Positions 27,916-35,251 of a stretch of DNA of 55,264 bases are shown here, piece by piece. Below the pieces are notes generated by a model that saw only the letters and a list, made by a program, of their open reading frames with translations, did not search any database and had not been told where the DNA came from. Within the stretch, counting starts at the first letter, position 1, and the number at the start of each line of letters is the position of its first letter. Location: positions 1 through 55,264 of the forward strand of contig DATCMH010000023.1 in assembly GCA_036563505.1 (NCBI GenBank). The letters are read 5' to 3'. The position numbers were made by a program, and so were the translations under genes. Origin of the DNA: DATCMH01 sp036563505. Lineage in GTDB: Bacteria; Pseudomonadota; Alphaproteobacteria; Rhizobiales; Beijerinckiaceae.

Positions 27916-28986
27916 ATGATGGAGACGGTCACCGGCATCCTCGCGCAATGGGCCCCGGGGCTCGAAGGGGCGGCGCTCTGGCTCCCCATCGTCTGGGCAG
28001 GGCTGCTCGCCATCGCGGTGGCGATGTACGTCGTCGTCGACGGCTTCGACCTCGGCGTCGGTATCCTGTTCAAGATGCACGGTTCGCATGATTGGCGCGA
28101 CCGGATGATGCTCTCCGTCGCGCCGATGTGGGACGGCAACGAGACCTGGCTCATTCTCGGCGGCGGCGGGCTGCTCGCCGTGTTCGGCGTCGCCTACGCG
28201 GTCATCCTCCCCGCGCTCTACCTGCCGCTCCTGGTCATGCTCATCGCCCTCATCTTCCGGGGCGTCGCCTTCGAGTTCCGCTTCAAGGCCGAGTCGTCGC
28301 GCTTCCTGTGGGATAATTCCTTCCACTTCGGCTCGATCCTCGCGACCTTCGCGCAAGGCGTGGTGCTCGGCGCCTTCGTCCAGGGCTTCGAAGTCAAGGA
28401 CAACCAGTTCGCTGGCGGCACCTTCGATTGGCTGACCCCCTTCAGCCTCATGACGGGGATCGGCCTCGTCTGCGGCTACGGGCTGCTCGGCGCCACCTGG
28501 TGCGTGATGAAGACTTCGGGCGAACTCGAGATCTGGGCGCGCCGGAAGGCGCTGCAGTTCCTCGTCGCAACGCTGATCGCGATGGCCATCGTCTCGGCCT
28601 GGGTGCCGTTCCTGGGGCTTCGCATCGAGCAGCGCTGGTTCTCTTGGCCCAACATCGCCTTCCTGGCGCCAGTGCCCCTGCTCACCGCCTTCGTTGCCTG
28701 GCGCATCTACCGGACGCTGGAGGACGGCCGGCATTACGCCCCATTCTTCCTCTCCATCGCCTTGTTCCTGCTCGGCTTTCTCGGGCTCGGGATCTCACTT
28801 TTTCCCTACCTTATCCCGCCTAACGTCACGATCTGGCAGGCCTCGAATTCCGTCTCGTCCCAAACCTTCGCGCTGGTCGGGTACGCGGTGGTGATGCCCC
28901 TCACCTTCCTCTACACGGCCTATGCCTACTACGTGTTCCGGGGGAAGGTGGCCGAAGACGTGCTCTCCGCCGGGAGCTACCATTGA
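27916..28986 (+). CDS. cydB: cytochrome bd-type quinol oxidase subunit II
   Basis: A 356-residue polytopic partner of subunit I. It has the CydB start region LWLPIVWAGLLAIAVAMYVV followed by DGFDLGVG, then MWDGNETWLILGGGGLLAVF, and the last helix FLYTAYAYYVFRGKV. It stabilises the haem-bearing subunit and completes the oxidase in the inner membrane. It starts three bases after subunit I and its stop overlaps a short third gene, so all three are co-translated. Confidence 0.95.
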   Translation: MMETVTGILAQWAPGLEGAALWLPIVWAGLLAIAVAMYVVVDGFDLGVGILFKMHGSHDWRDRMMLSVAPMWDGNETWLILGGGGLLAVFGVAYAVILPALYLPLLVMLIALIFRGVAFEFRFKAESSRFLWDNSFHFGSILATFAQGVVLGAFVQGFEVKDNQFAGGTFDWLTPFSLMTGIGLVCGYGLLGATWCVMKTSGELEIWARRKALQFLVATLIAMAIVSAWVPFLGLRIEQRWFSWPNIAFLAPVPLLTAFVAWRIYRTLEDGRHYAPFFLSIALFLLGFLGLGISLFPYLIPPNVTIWQASNSVSSQTFALVGYAVVMPLTFLYTAYAYYVFRGKVAEDVLSAGSYH

Positions 28987-29126
28987 GCGCGCCGGCGACG
29001 AAGCCCGATGAGCGGGCGCCCCAGAGCACGGCGCGGCGCGTCGTCTGGTTCGTGGCGATTTACGTGCTGAGCCTGGGCAGCTTCACGGCCGTCGTCTACG
29101 CCCTGAGAGCAGCGGCGCGGTACTGA
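28983..29126 (+). CDS. DUF2474-like small third subunit of bd oxidase
   Basis: A 47-residue single-pass membrane protein: a Pro/Lys-rich N terminus, then RRVVWFVAIYVLSLGSFTAV and VYALRAAARY. Position and pattern match DUF2474/CydX-like accessory peptides that stabilise bd oxidases. It begins with TTG overlapping the cydB stop (TTGA), with GGGAG about ten bases upstream; a nearby ATG at 29008 is out of frame. It is easily missed because it is short and lacks ATG. The next segment is a repeat region. Confidence 0.75.
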   Translation: MSAPATKPDERAPQSTARRVVWFVAIYVLSLGSFTAVVYALRAAARY

Positions 29127-29135
29127 GAGGTACGT

Positions 29136-29411
29136 CCCCTCTCCCCTTTGAGGGAGAGGGTGGCCCCGCGTCAGCGGGGTCGGGAGAGGGGCGCGGCGAA
29201 GCCGCCGGCGTGAGCCGATCAGGGTCTCTCCGCACCAACCATGCTCCTCGCTTCGCGAGGCGCTGCGCGCCACCCCTCATCCGCCCTGCTTCGCAGGGCA
29301 CCTTCTCCCTCAAGGGGAGAAGGAGGGCGCTCCTCATCCCTCCCCGCCTGTGGGGAGGGTGGCCCTGCGCAGCAGGGTCGGGTGGGGTGGGCGCCGGGGC
29401 GGCTTCGCCCC
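29136..29411. repeat. three-module palindromic intergenic repeat
   Basis: The 323-base gap between the oxidase operon and the convergent gene at 29450 holds three related modules of about 55-80 bases, at roughly 29136-29204, 29271-29323 (inverted) and 29331-29411. Each contains CCCTCTCCC-like and GGGAGAGGG-like arms and a hairpin around GCAGGG/CCCTGC. No open frame here looks coding. Repeats of this type are common between genes in Hyphomicrobiales; they can act as bidirectional terminators. Confidence 0.75.
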
Positions 29412-29449
29412 CTCCGAACAGGTCCGGCTGATCGAGCAATCGCCCGATC

Positions 29450-30493
29450 TCACCACCAACGCTCCATGCCGATCGTGCCCTTGGAGGTGATCACGATCCA
29501 GGCACGGCCGCGGCGCTCGATGGCTTCGACCTTCACGCCGCCGGGCAGGTTGTGGCCCGGGCCGACCTCGTGCAGGCCGCGCGAGCGGTTCTCGACGAGG
29601 GCAACGCCGTCGTAGACTTCGCGCAGCACCCAGCCCTCGAGGGGGACTTGGCGCGGGTCGGCCAGTTTCTGATCTGCCTTCGGCTCGGATTTCGGCTCAG
29701 CCTTGGCCTCCACCTCCTTCTTGGGCGAGAGCGCGCCCGTCTGGGTCGGCGCTTCCACCACGGCCGCGACCGGAACCGCCTTCGCGGCGGCGGCTGTGAT
29801 CAGGCGATCGGTGATCTGCTTTTCGAGACGGTCCAAGCGATCGAGGACGGGAGCGAGACGCCCATTGTCGAGGCTTGCCTTCTCCAGCCGCTCGATCTGG
29901 GCGGCGGCTTTGACGGCCGTGGCACTCGCCTCGACGGCGGCGCGCTCGGCGCGCTCCAGCTTGGCTTCGACGGCGGCGGGCAACGCCCGGGTTTCGACGG
30001 TCGCGCGCTGGGACGCGGCGCGCATCGCGTCGAGGTTGGCGCGGAGCGATTGGAGGTCGCCGGCGAAGCGCTGAGCCTCTTCCTGACCGCGGCGCTGGTT
30101 GCCCACGATCTCGGCCGCCCAGGCCGGGATCGCGTCCTGGCGCGCGTTGAGCTGCGATCCGGCGGCCCAACCGAGGCCGAGGGCGACGACGATACCCGCC
30201 GCGAGAGGCAGGTGCCGGGGCAGACGGCTCCCGGGATCGCCCGGCGCGGGCGCTGAGGCAGCAGTCTTGTCGCCGGCCTGCGCCGCCGCGGCGAGGGCCT
30301 CAGCTGTCGCGACGGTGATGGCGAGCTTCTCGATCGCAGAGGACGCGACCGCCTCGGCGGGCGCGGCTTCGCCTTTCGGCTCCGCCTTGAGGTCGGCCGG
30401 TTTCGTCTCGACGGTTTTGATCTCGGCGATCGTGCTCTCGACCGCGCTGGCCGGCTCGGTCGTCGTCTGGTCGGGGGTGGTCTGGTCGCTCAT
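29450..30493 (-). CDS. coiled-coil inner-membrane protein of unknown function
   Basis: I do not recognise a named family. The 347-residue protein has an acidic, Ala/Glu/Lys-rich cytoplasmic N terminus (1-90), one membrane helix (about 95-113, AAGIVVALGLGWAAG), a long heptad-like region (about 130-235, rich in Leu, Ala, Glu, Arg) and a charged linker. It ends in a conserved-looking beta-rich domain (about 285-347) beginning PLEGWVLREVYDGVALVENR and ending TSKGTIGMERWW. The architecture suggests a periplasmic coiled coil presenting the C-terminal domain. A terminal SH3-like fold is my guess. It is convergent with the oxidase operon. Confidence 0.75.
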   Translation of the reverse strand: MSDQTTPDQTTTEPASAVESTIAEIKTVETKPADLKAEPKGEAAPAEAVASSAIEKLAITVATAEALAAAAQAGDKTAASAPAPGDPGSRLPRHLPLAAGIVVALGLGWAAGSQLNARQDAIPAWAAEIVGNQRRGQEEAQRFAGDLQSLRANLDAMRAASQRATVETRALPAAVEAKLERAERAAVEASATAVKAAAQIERLEKASLDNGRLAPVLDRLDRLEKQITDRLITAAAAKAVPVAAVVEAPTQTGALSPKKEVEAKAEPKSEPKADQKLADPRQVPLEGWVLREVYDGVALVENRSRGLHEVGPGHNLPGGVKVEAIERRGRAWIVITSKGTIGMERWW

Positions 30494-30581
30494 CGGCCGA
30501 TCCCGTGAAAGAGGGTCAGCCTTTGGTAACCGTGATGATTTACCAAACGGTTACCATGATGGGCGCCGGGGCCCTGCGCGA

Positions 30582-30926
30582 TCAGGCCTGCTCGTCGCGG
30601 CCGTGGACTTGGGCCGGCGGGGACGTGGCCTCGACCGCCGTGAATGTTTCGAGGATGCGGTAGGTGTGCTCCGCGCCCGGCGGCACGAGCCAGGAATCGC
30701 CGGGTTCGAGCTTGAGGGTCTGACCCTCGATCAGGAGTTCGGCCCGGCCGGCGATGACGTAGCCAACTGTCTCGTAGTCGCGGCGTGCCGGCGCCTTGTC
30801 CTCGCCGGGTTCCTCGTCGCGCCAGAGCCGCATCGACACGCGCTTGCCGCCCGTCAGGTAGATCTGCCCCATCTCGCCTCGCGGCGAGGCTTCGCTCGAA
30901 ACCTTCTTGACGGTGGTATCGGTCAT
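30582..30926 (-). CDS. single-domain cupin protein
   Basis: A 114-residue conserved beta-barrel cupin. GYVIAGRAELLIEGQTLKL and PGDSWLVPPGAEHTYRIL are the two cupin motifs; the first motif lacks the usual His pair, though GAEHTY keeps the second-motif His. Tandem ATGs (30929 and 30926) follow AAGGAG; the second has the better spacing. No enzymatic role can be assigned. It is 88 bases beyond the start of the coiled-coil gene on the same strand. Confidence 0.82.
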   Translation of the reverse strand: MTDTTVKKVSSEASPRGEMGQIYLTGGKRVSMRLWRDEEPGEDKAPARRDYETVGYVIAGRAELLIEGQTLKLEPGDSWLVPPGAEHTYRILETFTAVEATSPPAQVHGRDEQA

Positions 30927-31017
30927 CATCGCGCTCCTTGAGGCCTTCGACACAACGGGGGTGGGCTAAGGCTGTTCCGCGCCTCGAACCGCGACGCTCC
31001 GCCGCCGTTGCCTTCCC

Positions 31018-31770
31018 ATGAAGCTCGCGGCTCCGATCCTGCTGATGGCGCTCCTCTCGGTGGGGTCGACCGCGCGCGCCGAGACCTCCCGGGGTCCAGC
31101 GCCGTCCCCGCCGGCCGAAGCGTCCGCCACCGAGGGGACGGCCGCCACGAGCACTCTCCCGGACGTCCCGCTGCCGCCGCCGCGCCCGCGCGATCTCGCC
31201 GCGCCTCCGCCGGTGCCGGCGCCCGCCGCGGCCTCAGGCGACGAGGAGGCATGCCGCGAGCGGCTGGTGCGGATGGGCGTCGTCTTCGAGCCCAGGCCCG
31301 ACGTCTTCGGCCCCGGCTGCGGTGCCACGCGTCCCCTGGCGCTCTCCCGTCTGCCGGACGGCGTCGCCGTCACCCCGCCCGCCATCGTCACCTGCCCGGT
31401 GGCGGAGGCTTTGGCGGCCTGGATCCTCGATAGTGTAGTCCCGGCGGCCAACCGCCTGGACAGCGCCGCCACGGCGCTCGCCATCGGCACCTCCTACGAG
31501 TGCAGGAACCAGCGCAACGGGGCCAAGCGCTCCGAGCACGCCTTCGCCAACGCCGTCGACGTGATGGGAATCAGCCTGTGGCGCCGGCCGGCCATACCGG
31601 TCACACCCCGGGACGCAAGTTCCCCGGAGGGCCGCTTCATCGCGGAGGTGCGGGCGGGCGCCTGCACCCATTTCACGACCGTGCTCGGCCCCGGCTCGGA
31701 CGCGGCCCATGCCGATCATCTCCACCTCGACCTGCGCGGTCGCAAGGCGGCCTACCGCCTCTGTCAGTGA
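31018..31770 (+). CDS. extensin-family (D-Ala-D-Ala peptidase-like) secreted protein
   Basis: A 250-residue exported protein: signal peptide (1-21, ending ARA), a Pro-rich linker (about 22-75) and a C-terminal extensin-like domain. The domain carries SEHAFANAVDV and HADHLHLDLRGR, which match the zinc-binding His/Asp/His pattern of M15-type peptidases, and several cysteines. Members are widespread in alphaproteobacteria and probably act on peptidoglycan, but proof is limited. The next gene, 99 bases on, is an L,D-transpeptidase, supporting a cell-wall theme. Confidence 0.88.
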   Translation: MKLAAPILLMALLSVGSTARAETSRGPAPSPPAEASATEGTAATSTLPDVPLPPPRPRDLAAPPPVPAPAAASGDEEACRERLVRMGVVFEPRPDVFGPGCGATRPLALSRLPDGVAVTPPAIVTCPVAEALAAWILDSVVPAANRLDSAATALAIGTSYECRNQRNGAKRSEHAFANAVDVMGISLWRRPAIPVTPRDASSPEGRFIAEVRAGACTHFTTVLGPGSDAAHADHLHLDLRGRKAAYRLCQ

Positions 31771-31869
31771 CGCCGGCGCCATGCTTGCGGGAACCGGAAC
31801 GACGGCTTGAGCCTTGTTCCACGCCCGCCGCGGCGATGCCATCGCCTTGCGGCGCAAAGGAGTTTTCTC

Positions 31870-32901
31870 ATGCCGTCGCTTCGACGCTCGATCCTCGCGG
31901 CCCTTTCGACGGGGCTGCTGCTCGCCACCGCGGCGCAGGCCAAGGCGCCCAACAAGCCTGCCGCTGCCACGACCTTGTCGCTCGAGGAGGTGAACGGCGC
32001 ACAGCTCGGCGCCGATGCGGGCTCCGCTGCCGGAAAGGCCAAAGGCAAATCCGCGGCGAAAGGCTTGAACGCCACGTTGCTGAAGGCGCAGGTGCTGCTC
32101 GACCGCGCCCGCTTCTCGCCGGGATCGATCGACGGCCGGGACGGTGACAACTTCCGCCGGGCGCTCGCCGCCTTCGCCGAGGCGCGCGGCCTCAAGGAAG
32201 GGCCGGAGCTCTGGGCGAAGCTCGGCGAGGACGCGGAGCCGGCGCTCACGACGTACACGATCGCCGACGCCGACGTGAAAGGCCCCTTCGTCGAGAAGAT
32301 TCCCGCCAAGATGGAGGACGAGGCCAAGCTCGATCGCTTGAGCTACACGAGCCCCCGCGAGCTCTTGGCCGAGAAGTTCCACATGGACGAGGACCTCCTC
32401 GCGGCGCTCAACCCAGGCAAGAGCTTCGACAAGCCGGGCGAGAGCCTCGTCGTCGCGAACGTTCGCCCGGCCGAGGGCGAGGCGCAGAAGATCGGGCGCA
32501 TCGAGGTCGACAAGGAGAAGCGCCAGCTGCGCGCGCTGGCCGAGGACGGCGCCCTCGTCGCCGTCTACCCGGCCTCCATCGGCAGCTCCGAGAAACCTGC
32601 TCCCGACGGCGCGCATAAGGTGCAGGCAGTGGCGAAGAACCCCACCTACACCTACAACCCGGATTACAAGTTCAAGGGCGTGAAGGCGAAGGAGAAGTTC
32701 ACGATCAAGCCCGGCCCGAACAACCCGGTCGGCTCGGTCTGGATCGACCTCGACATCGAGTCCTACGGCATCCACGGCACGCCGGAGCCGGACAAGGTCG
32801 GCAAGTCCTATTCCCACGGCTGCGTGCGGCTGACCAACTGGGACGTCGAGGACCTCGCGCGGCGGGTGAAGAAGGGAACGCCGGTCGAGTTCAAAGGATA
32901 G
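31870..32901 (+). CDS. L,D-transpeptidase (YkuD family)
   Basis: A 343-residue periplasmic enzyme that forms 3-3 peptidoglycan cross-links or attaches proteins to the wall. It has a signal peptide (1-24, ending AQA), a peptidoglycan-binding-like helical region (about 70-115), a LysM-like stretch (about 160-197) and a YkuD domain (about 207-343). Catalytic residues are intact: His302 (GIHGTP), His316 and Cys318 in SYSHGCVRLTNW. ATG 31870 has AAAGGAG seven bases upstream, which excludes the longer frame from 31807. It converges on the NUDIX gene across a palindromic repeat. Confidence 0.93.
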   Translation: MPSLRRSILAALSTGLLLATAAQAKAPNKPAAATTLSLEEVNGAQLGADAGSAAGKAKGKSAAKGLNATLLKAQVLLDRARFSPGSIDGRDGDNFRRALAAFAEARGLKEGPELWAKLGEDAEPALTTYTIADADVKGPFVEKIPAKMEDEAKLDRLSYTSPRELLAEKFHMDEDLLAALNPGKSFDKPGESLVVANVRPAEGEAQKIGRIEVDKEKRQLRALAEDGALVAVYPASIGSSEKPAPDGAHKVQAVAKNPTYTYNPDYKFKGVKAKEKFTIKPGPNNPVGSVWIDLDIESYGIHGTPEPDKVGKSYSHGCVRLTNWDVEDLARRVKKGTPVEFKG

Positions 32902-32906
32902 TCGTC

Positions 32907-33023
32907 GTCATTCCGGGGCTCGGCGTCAGCCGAGAGCCTGGAACCCACGACTGGGCCGAATGCTGCGAGCGGCCGCTCACCCCGTCATGGATTCCGGGCT
33001 CCGCTGCGCGGCCCCGGAATGAC
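32907..33023. repeat. 117-base palindromic repeat between convergent genes
   Basis: Perfect 13-base arms GTCATTCCGGGGC and GCCCCGGAATGAC enclose an imperfect inner palindrome (AGCCTGGAACCC / GGATTCCGGGCT). The element fills almost the entire space between the stops of the L,D-transpeptidase and NUDIX genes. This is a familiar type of intergenic repeat in Hyphomicrobiales and could terminate both transcripts. Confidence 0.8.
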
Positions 33024-33029
33024 AACCTC

Positions 33030-33593
33030 TCAGAACAGCTCCGGCCGGCGCAGCCGCAAGGTCTGGACGAGGGCAAAGGTCTTCATGTCGGTGAGCTCGC
33101 CGGCGTCGGCGCGGCGCGCGAGGTCGGACAGCGGCATCTCGACGACCTCGATCTCCTCGTGCTCCGCGGCGAGCCCGCCCCCTTCCCCCGCGCGGTCGCC
33201 TTCGCCGTAAGGGGCAAGGTAGAGGTGCATGCGCTCGGTCGAGACACCGGGCATGGACCACACGGCCCCGAGCGGTTCGAGACGGGGCAGACGCAAGCCC
33301 ACCTCCTCCAGCGCCTCGCGCCGCGTTCCCGCGGCCGGGTCGTCCTCGTCGAGGAGGCCTGCCGGGGCTTCGAGGATCGTGTCCTCGCCGGCCTCGCGGA
33401 AGGGCGCGGCGCGGAACTGGCGCACGAGGGTGGCGACGCGGCGCGTCGGGTCGTAGGGCAGCACGGCGACGGCTTGGCCATGGTCCTCCACCTCGCGCGT
33501 CATGGTGCGCCCGTCCGGCAGGGACAGGGTGAGGCGGAGCAGCCGTCCCCAGCCCTCGTGCAGGGTCTCGGTGGCGAGGATGGCGTGGGGCAT
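33030..33593 (-). CDS. NUDIX hydrolase (ADP-ribose/GDP-mannose pyrophosphatase-like)
   Basis: A 187-residue NUDIX hydrolase of the NudK/ADP-ribose pyrophosphatase branch. The Nudix helix reads EAPAGLLDEDDPAAGTRRE followed by ALEEVGL; the REALEEVGL metal-binding part is intact, but spacing to the first acidic residue is one shorter than the textbook box. The flank AAPFREAGEDTILEAPAG is typical of nucleoside-diphosphate-sugar hydrolases. ATG 33593 follows GGAG. It is divergent from the HAM1-SIR2 pair, 123 bases away. A link through ADP-ribose, the product of SIR2 NADases, is tempting but unproven. Confidence 0.88.
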   Translation of the reverse strand: MPHAILATETLHEGWGRLLRLTLSLPDGRTMTREVEDHGQAVAVLPYDPTRRVATLVRQFRAAPFREAGEDTILEAPAGLLDEDDPAAGTRREALEEVGLRLPRLEPLGAVWSMPGVSTERMHLYLAPYGEGDRAGEGGGLAAEHEEIEVVEMPLSDLARRADAGELTDMKTFALVQTLRLRRPELF

Positions 33594-33716
33594 GGCGAGG
33601 ACTCCGGGGCGGTCCTCTCCATGGCGCAACCGCGGACCGGGCTCAAGCGGAGCCCGATGCGCCGGTCGGGCGTTGTCGCTCCGCAACGGGCCGGAGCGGA
33701 GCCGAAGATCAGAGCG

Positions 33717-34268
33717 ATGCGCGTGCGTTTCCTGTCGAGCAACGAGCGCAAGATCGCCGAGACGCGGGCGATCCTGGACGGTACCTCGGTCGAGGTCATC
33801 CCGGTGCTGCGGCACCTGCACGAGATCCAGGATCCCGACCTCGACCATCTCGTGCGGGAGAAATGCGTGCAGGCGTTTCGCCTCATCGGCCGGCCCGTCT
33901 TCGTGGAGCATACGGGCCTCTACATCGAGGCCCTCAACGGCTTTCCCGGCGGGCTCACCCGCATCTTCTGGGAGACGCTGGGGCCTGAGCGGGTCGCGAC
34001 CCTGTTCGGAGGCGAGGACAAGCGCGCGACGGCACGCACCCGCATCGGCTATTGCGACGGTTGTGCCATCCGCCAGTTCGAGGGCGAGGTCGCCGGCACC
34101 ATCGCGCCCGAGCCGCGGGGCGCCGCTGAAGGCGAGTGGGACAGCGTCTTCATCCCCGACGGCGGGACGGAAACCTTCGCCGAGATGGGAGAGCGCAAGA
34201 ACACGCTCTCCATGCGCCGCGCGGCCCTCGAGGCCTTCGTCGCCCATCTCGAAGGCGGATCGCCATGA
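33717..34268 (+). CDS. HAM1/ITPase-fold protein, KomB-like candidate nucleotide sensor
   Basis: A 183-residue protein of the RdgB/HAM1/ITPA family, whose enzymes hydrolyse dITP, ITP and XTP. The nucleotide-binding start RVRFLSSNERKI keeps Asn9 and Lys12, and GEWDSVFIPDG corresponds to the GWDPCF segment of human ITPA. Two key positions differ: the conserved Asp in DDSGL/EDTCL is His65 (FVEHTGLY), and the His of the base-contacting Ser-His-Arg is Met166 (TLSMRRAA). It may therefore bind rather than cleave. It overlaps the SIR2 gene by four bases (ATGA). That pairing matches KomB-KomC of the Kongming defence system; no KomA deaminase is present here. Automatic annotation would call it a pyrophosphatase. 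Confidence 0.8.
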   Translation: MRVRFLSSNERKIAETRAILDGTSVEVIPVLRHLHEIQDPDLDHLVREKCVQAFRLIGRPVFVEHTGLYIEALNGFPGGLTRIFWETLGPERVATLFGGEDKRATARTRIGYCDGCAIRQFEGEVAGTIAPEPRGAAEGEWDSVFIPDGGTETFAEMGERKNTLSMRRAALEAFVAHLEGGSP

Positions 34269-35092
34269 TCGAGGGCCTTGCCCAGGCCGTCAGGGAACGA
34301 CGGGCGATCCTGTTCGTCGGCGCCGGCGTCTCGATGAGCGTCGGCCTGCCCTCGTGGCGAACGCTGATCGAGCACATGGGCCAGGAGCTCGGCTTCGACC
34401 CGGAAATCTTCGCGAGCCCGGACGTCAGCTACAACACGCTCGCCGAGTATTACCGCCTGCGCCAAGGCTCCATCGGTCCCCTGCGCTCCTGGATGGACCG
34501 CAACTGGACGATTCCGGAGGAGACCTTGCGCTCGTCGCAGGTCCACGAGCTCATCGTGGCCCTCGACTTCCCGATCGTCTACACGACCAACTTCGACCGC
34601 AACCTGGAGCACTCCTTCCAGTTGCGCGGCAAGCCCTTCGTCAAGGTGGCCAACGCGAAGGACGTCGCCCGCGTGTCGGACGGCGTCACCCAGATCGTGA
34701 AATTCCATGGCGATTTCGACGACGATCAATCCATCGTGCTCGCCGAGACGGACTACCTCGAGCGGCTCGCCTTCACCTCGCCCCTCGACATCAAGTTCCG
34801 CGCCGACGCGCTGGGCAAAACCCTGCTCTTCGTCGGCTATTCCCTCTCGGATCTCAACATCCGCCTCCTGCTCTACCGCTTGTGGCGCACCTGGGCCGAG
34901 TCCGGCTACGCCAAGGACAGGCCCCGCTCCTACGTCTTCATGATGCGGCCGAATCCGATCGAGGAGGCAGTGCTGGAGCAGTGGGGCATCCAAACCCTGT
35001 CGGAAGATGCCGACGACCCCGAGATCGCGCTCGAAATGTTCTTGCGGCGCCTCGCGCAAGCGGCGGGGGTGATCGAGACGGAAGGACATTAA
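34265..35092 (+). CDS. SIR2-family NADase-like protein, KomC-like candidate effector
   Basis: A 275-residue stand-alone SIR2 domain. NAD-binding and catalytic motifs look intact: FVGAGVSMSVGLPSW (about 17-31), VYTTNFDRNLE with Asn109 and Asp111, KFHGDFDD with His148, and VGYSLSD (190-196). It has no zinc-ribbon cysteines of deacetylase sirtuins, no membrane helix and no HerA partner, which fits defence-type NADases that deplete NAD+. It is translationally coupled to the HAM1-fold gene and is presumably gated by it. The HAM1-SIR2 combination is that of Kongming KomB-KomC. NADase activity is inferred from motifs. Confidence 0.85.
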   Translation: MIEGLAQAVRERRAILFVGAGVSMSVGLPSWRTLIEHMGQELGFDPEIFASPDVSYNTLAEYYRLRQGSIGPLRSWMDRNWTIPEETLRSSQVHELIVALDFPIVYTTNFDRNLEHSFQLRGKPFVKVANAKDVARVSDGVTQIVKFHGDFDDDQSIVLAETDYLERLAFTSPLDIKFRADALGKTLLFVGYSLSDLNIRLLLYRLWRTWAESGYAKDRPRSYVFMMRPNPIEEAVLEQWGIQTLSEDADDPEIALEMFLRRLAQAAGVIETEGH

Positions 35093-35251
35093 CCCTACCA
35101 ATGGATCAACGATCCGCGGCTACGATTGTCCCTGGTCCTTTCCCATTCATTAGGGAAGAATAGCGAAGGTTAAGAATTAGCGAGAGCGCCGCCGATGCGG
35201 CATCACGGTGCGCTCCCGTCATCCTTGACCTTTGAGGGGCCATTTTTCTCC
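35093..35251 (+). promoter_or_regulatory. intergenic region with direct repeats before cytochrome b operon
   Basis: This 159-base segment is AT-richer than its neighbours. It contains two near-identical direct repeats, AGAATAGCGA (35157-35166) and AAGAATTAGCGA (35172-35183), spaced one and a half helical turns apart, and a small inverted repeat TCCC-N8-GGGA just before. It probably carries the promoter and a regulator site for the cytochrome b-reductase operon. An ATG at 35195 is in frame with that gene, but the codons from 35195 to 35251 have low GC3, so I treat them as untranslated. Confidence 0.4.

Noticed and set aside
33717..35092. SIR2-HerA, Thoeris or DSR defence system
   Set aside because: No HerA ATPase, TIR gene, SLOG domain or long DSR C-terminal region is present; only the HAM1 partner is seen.
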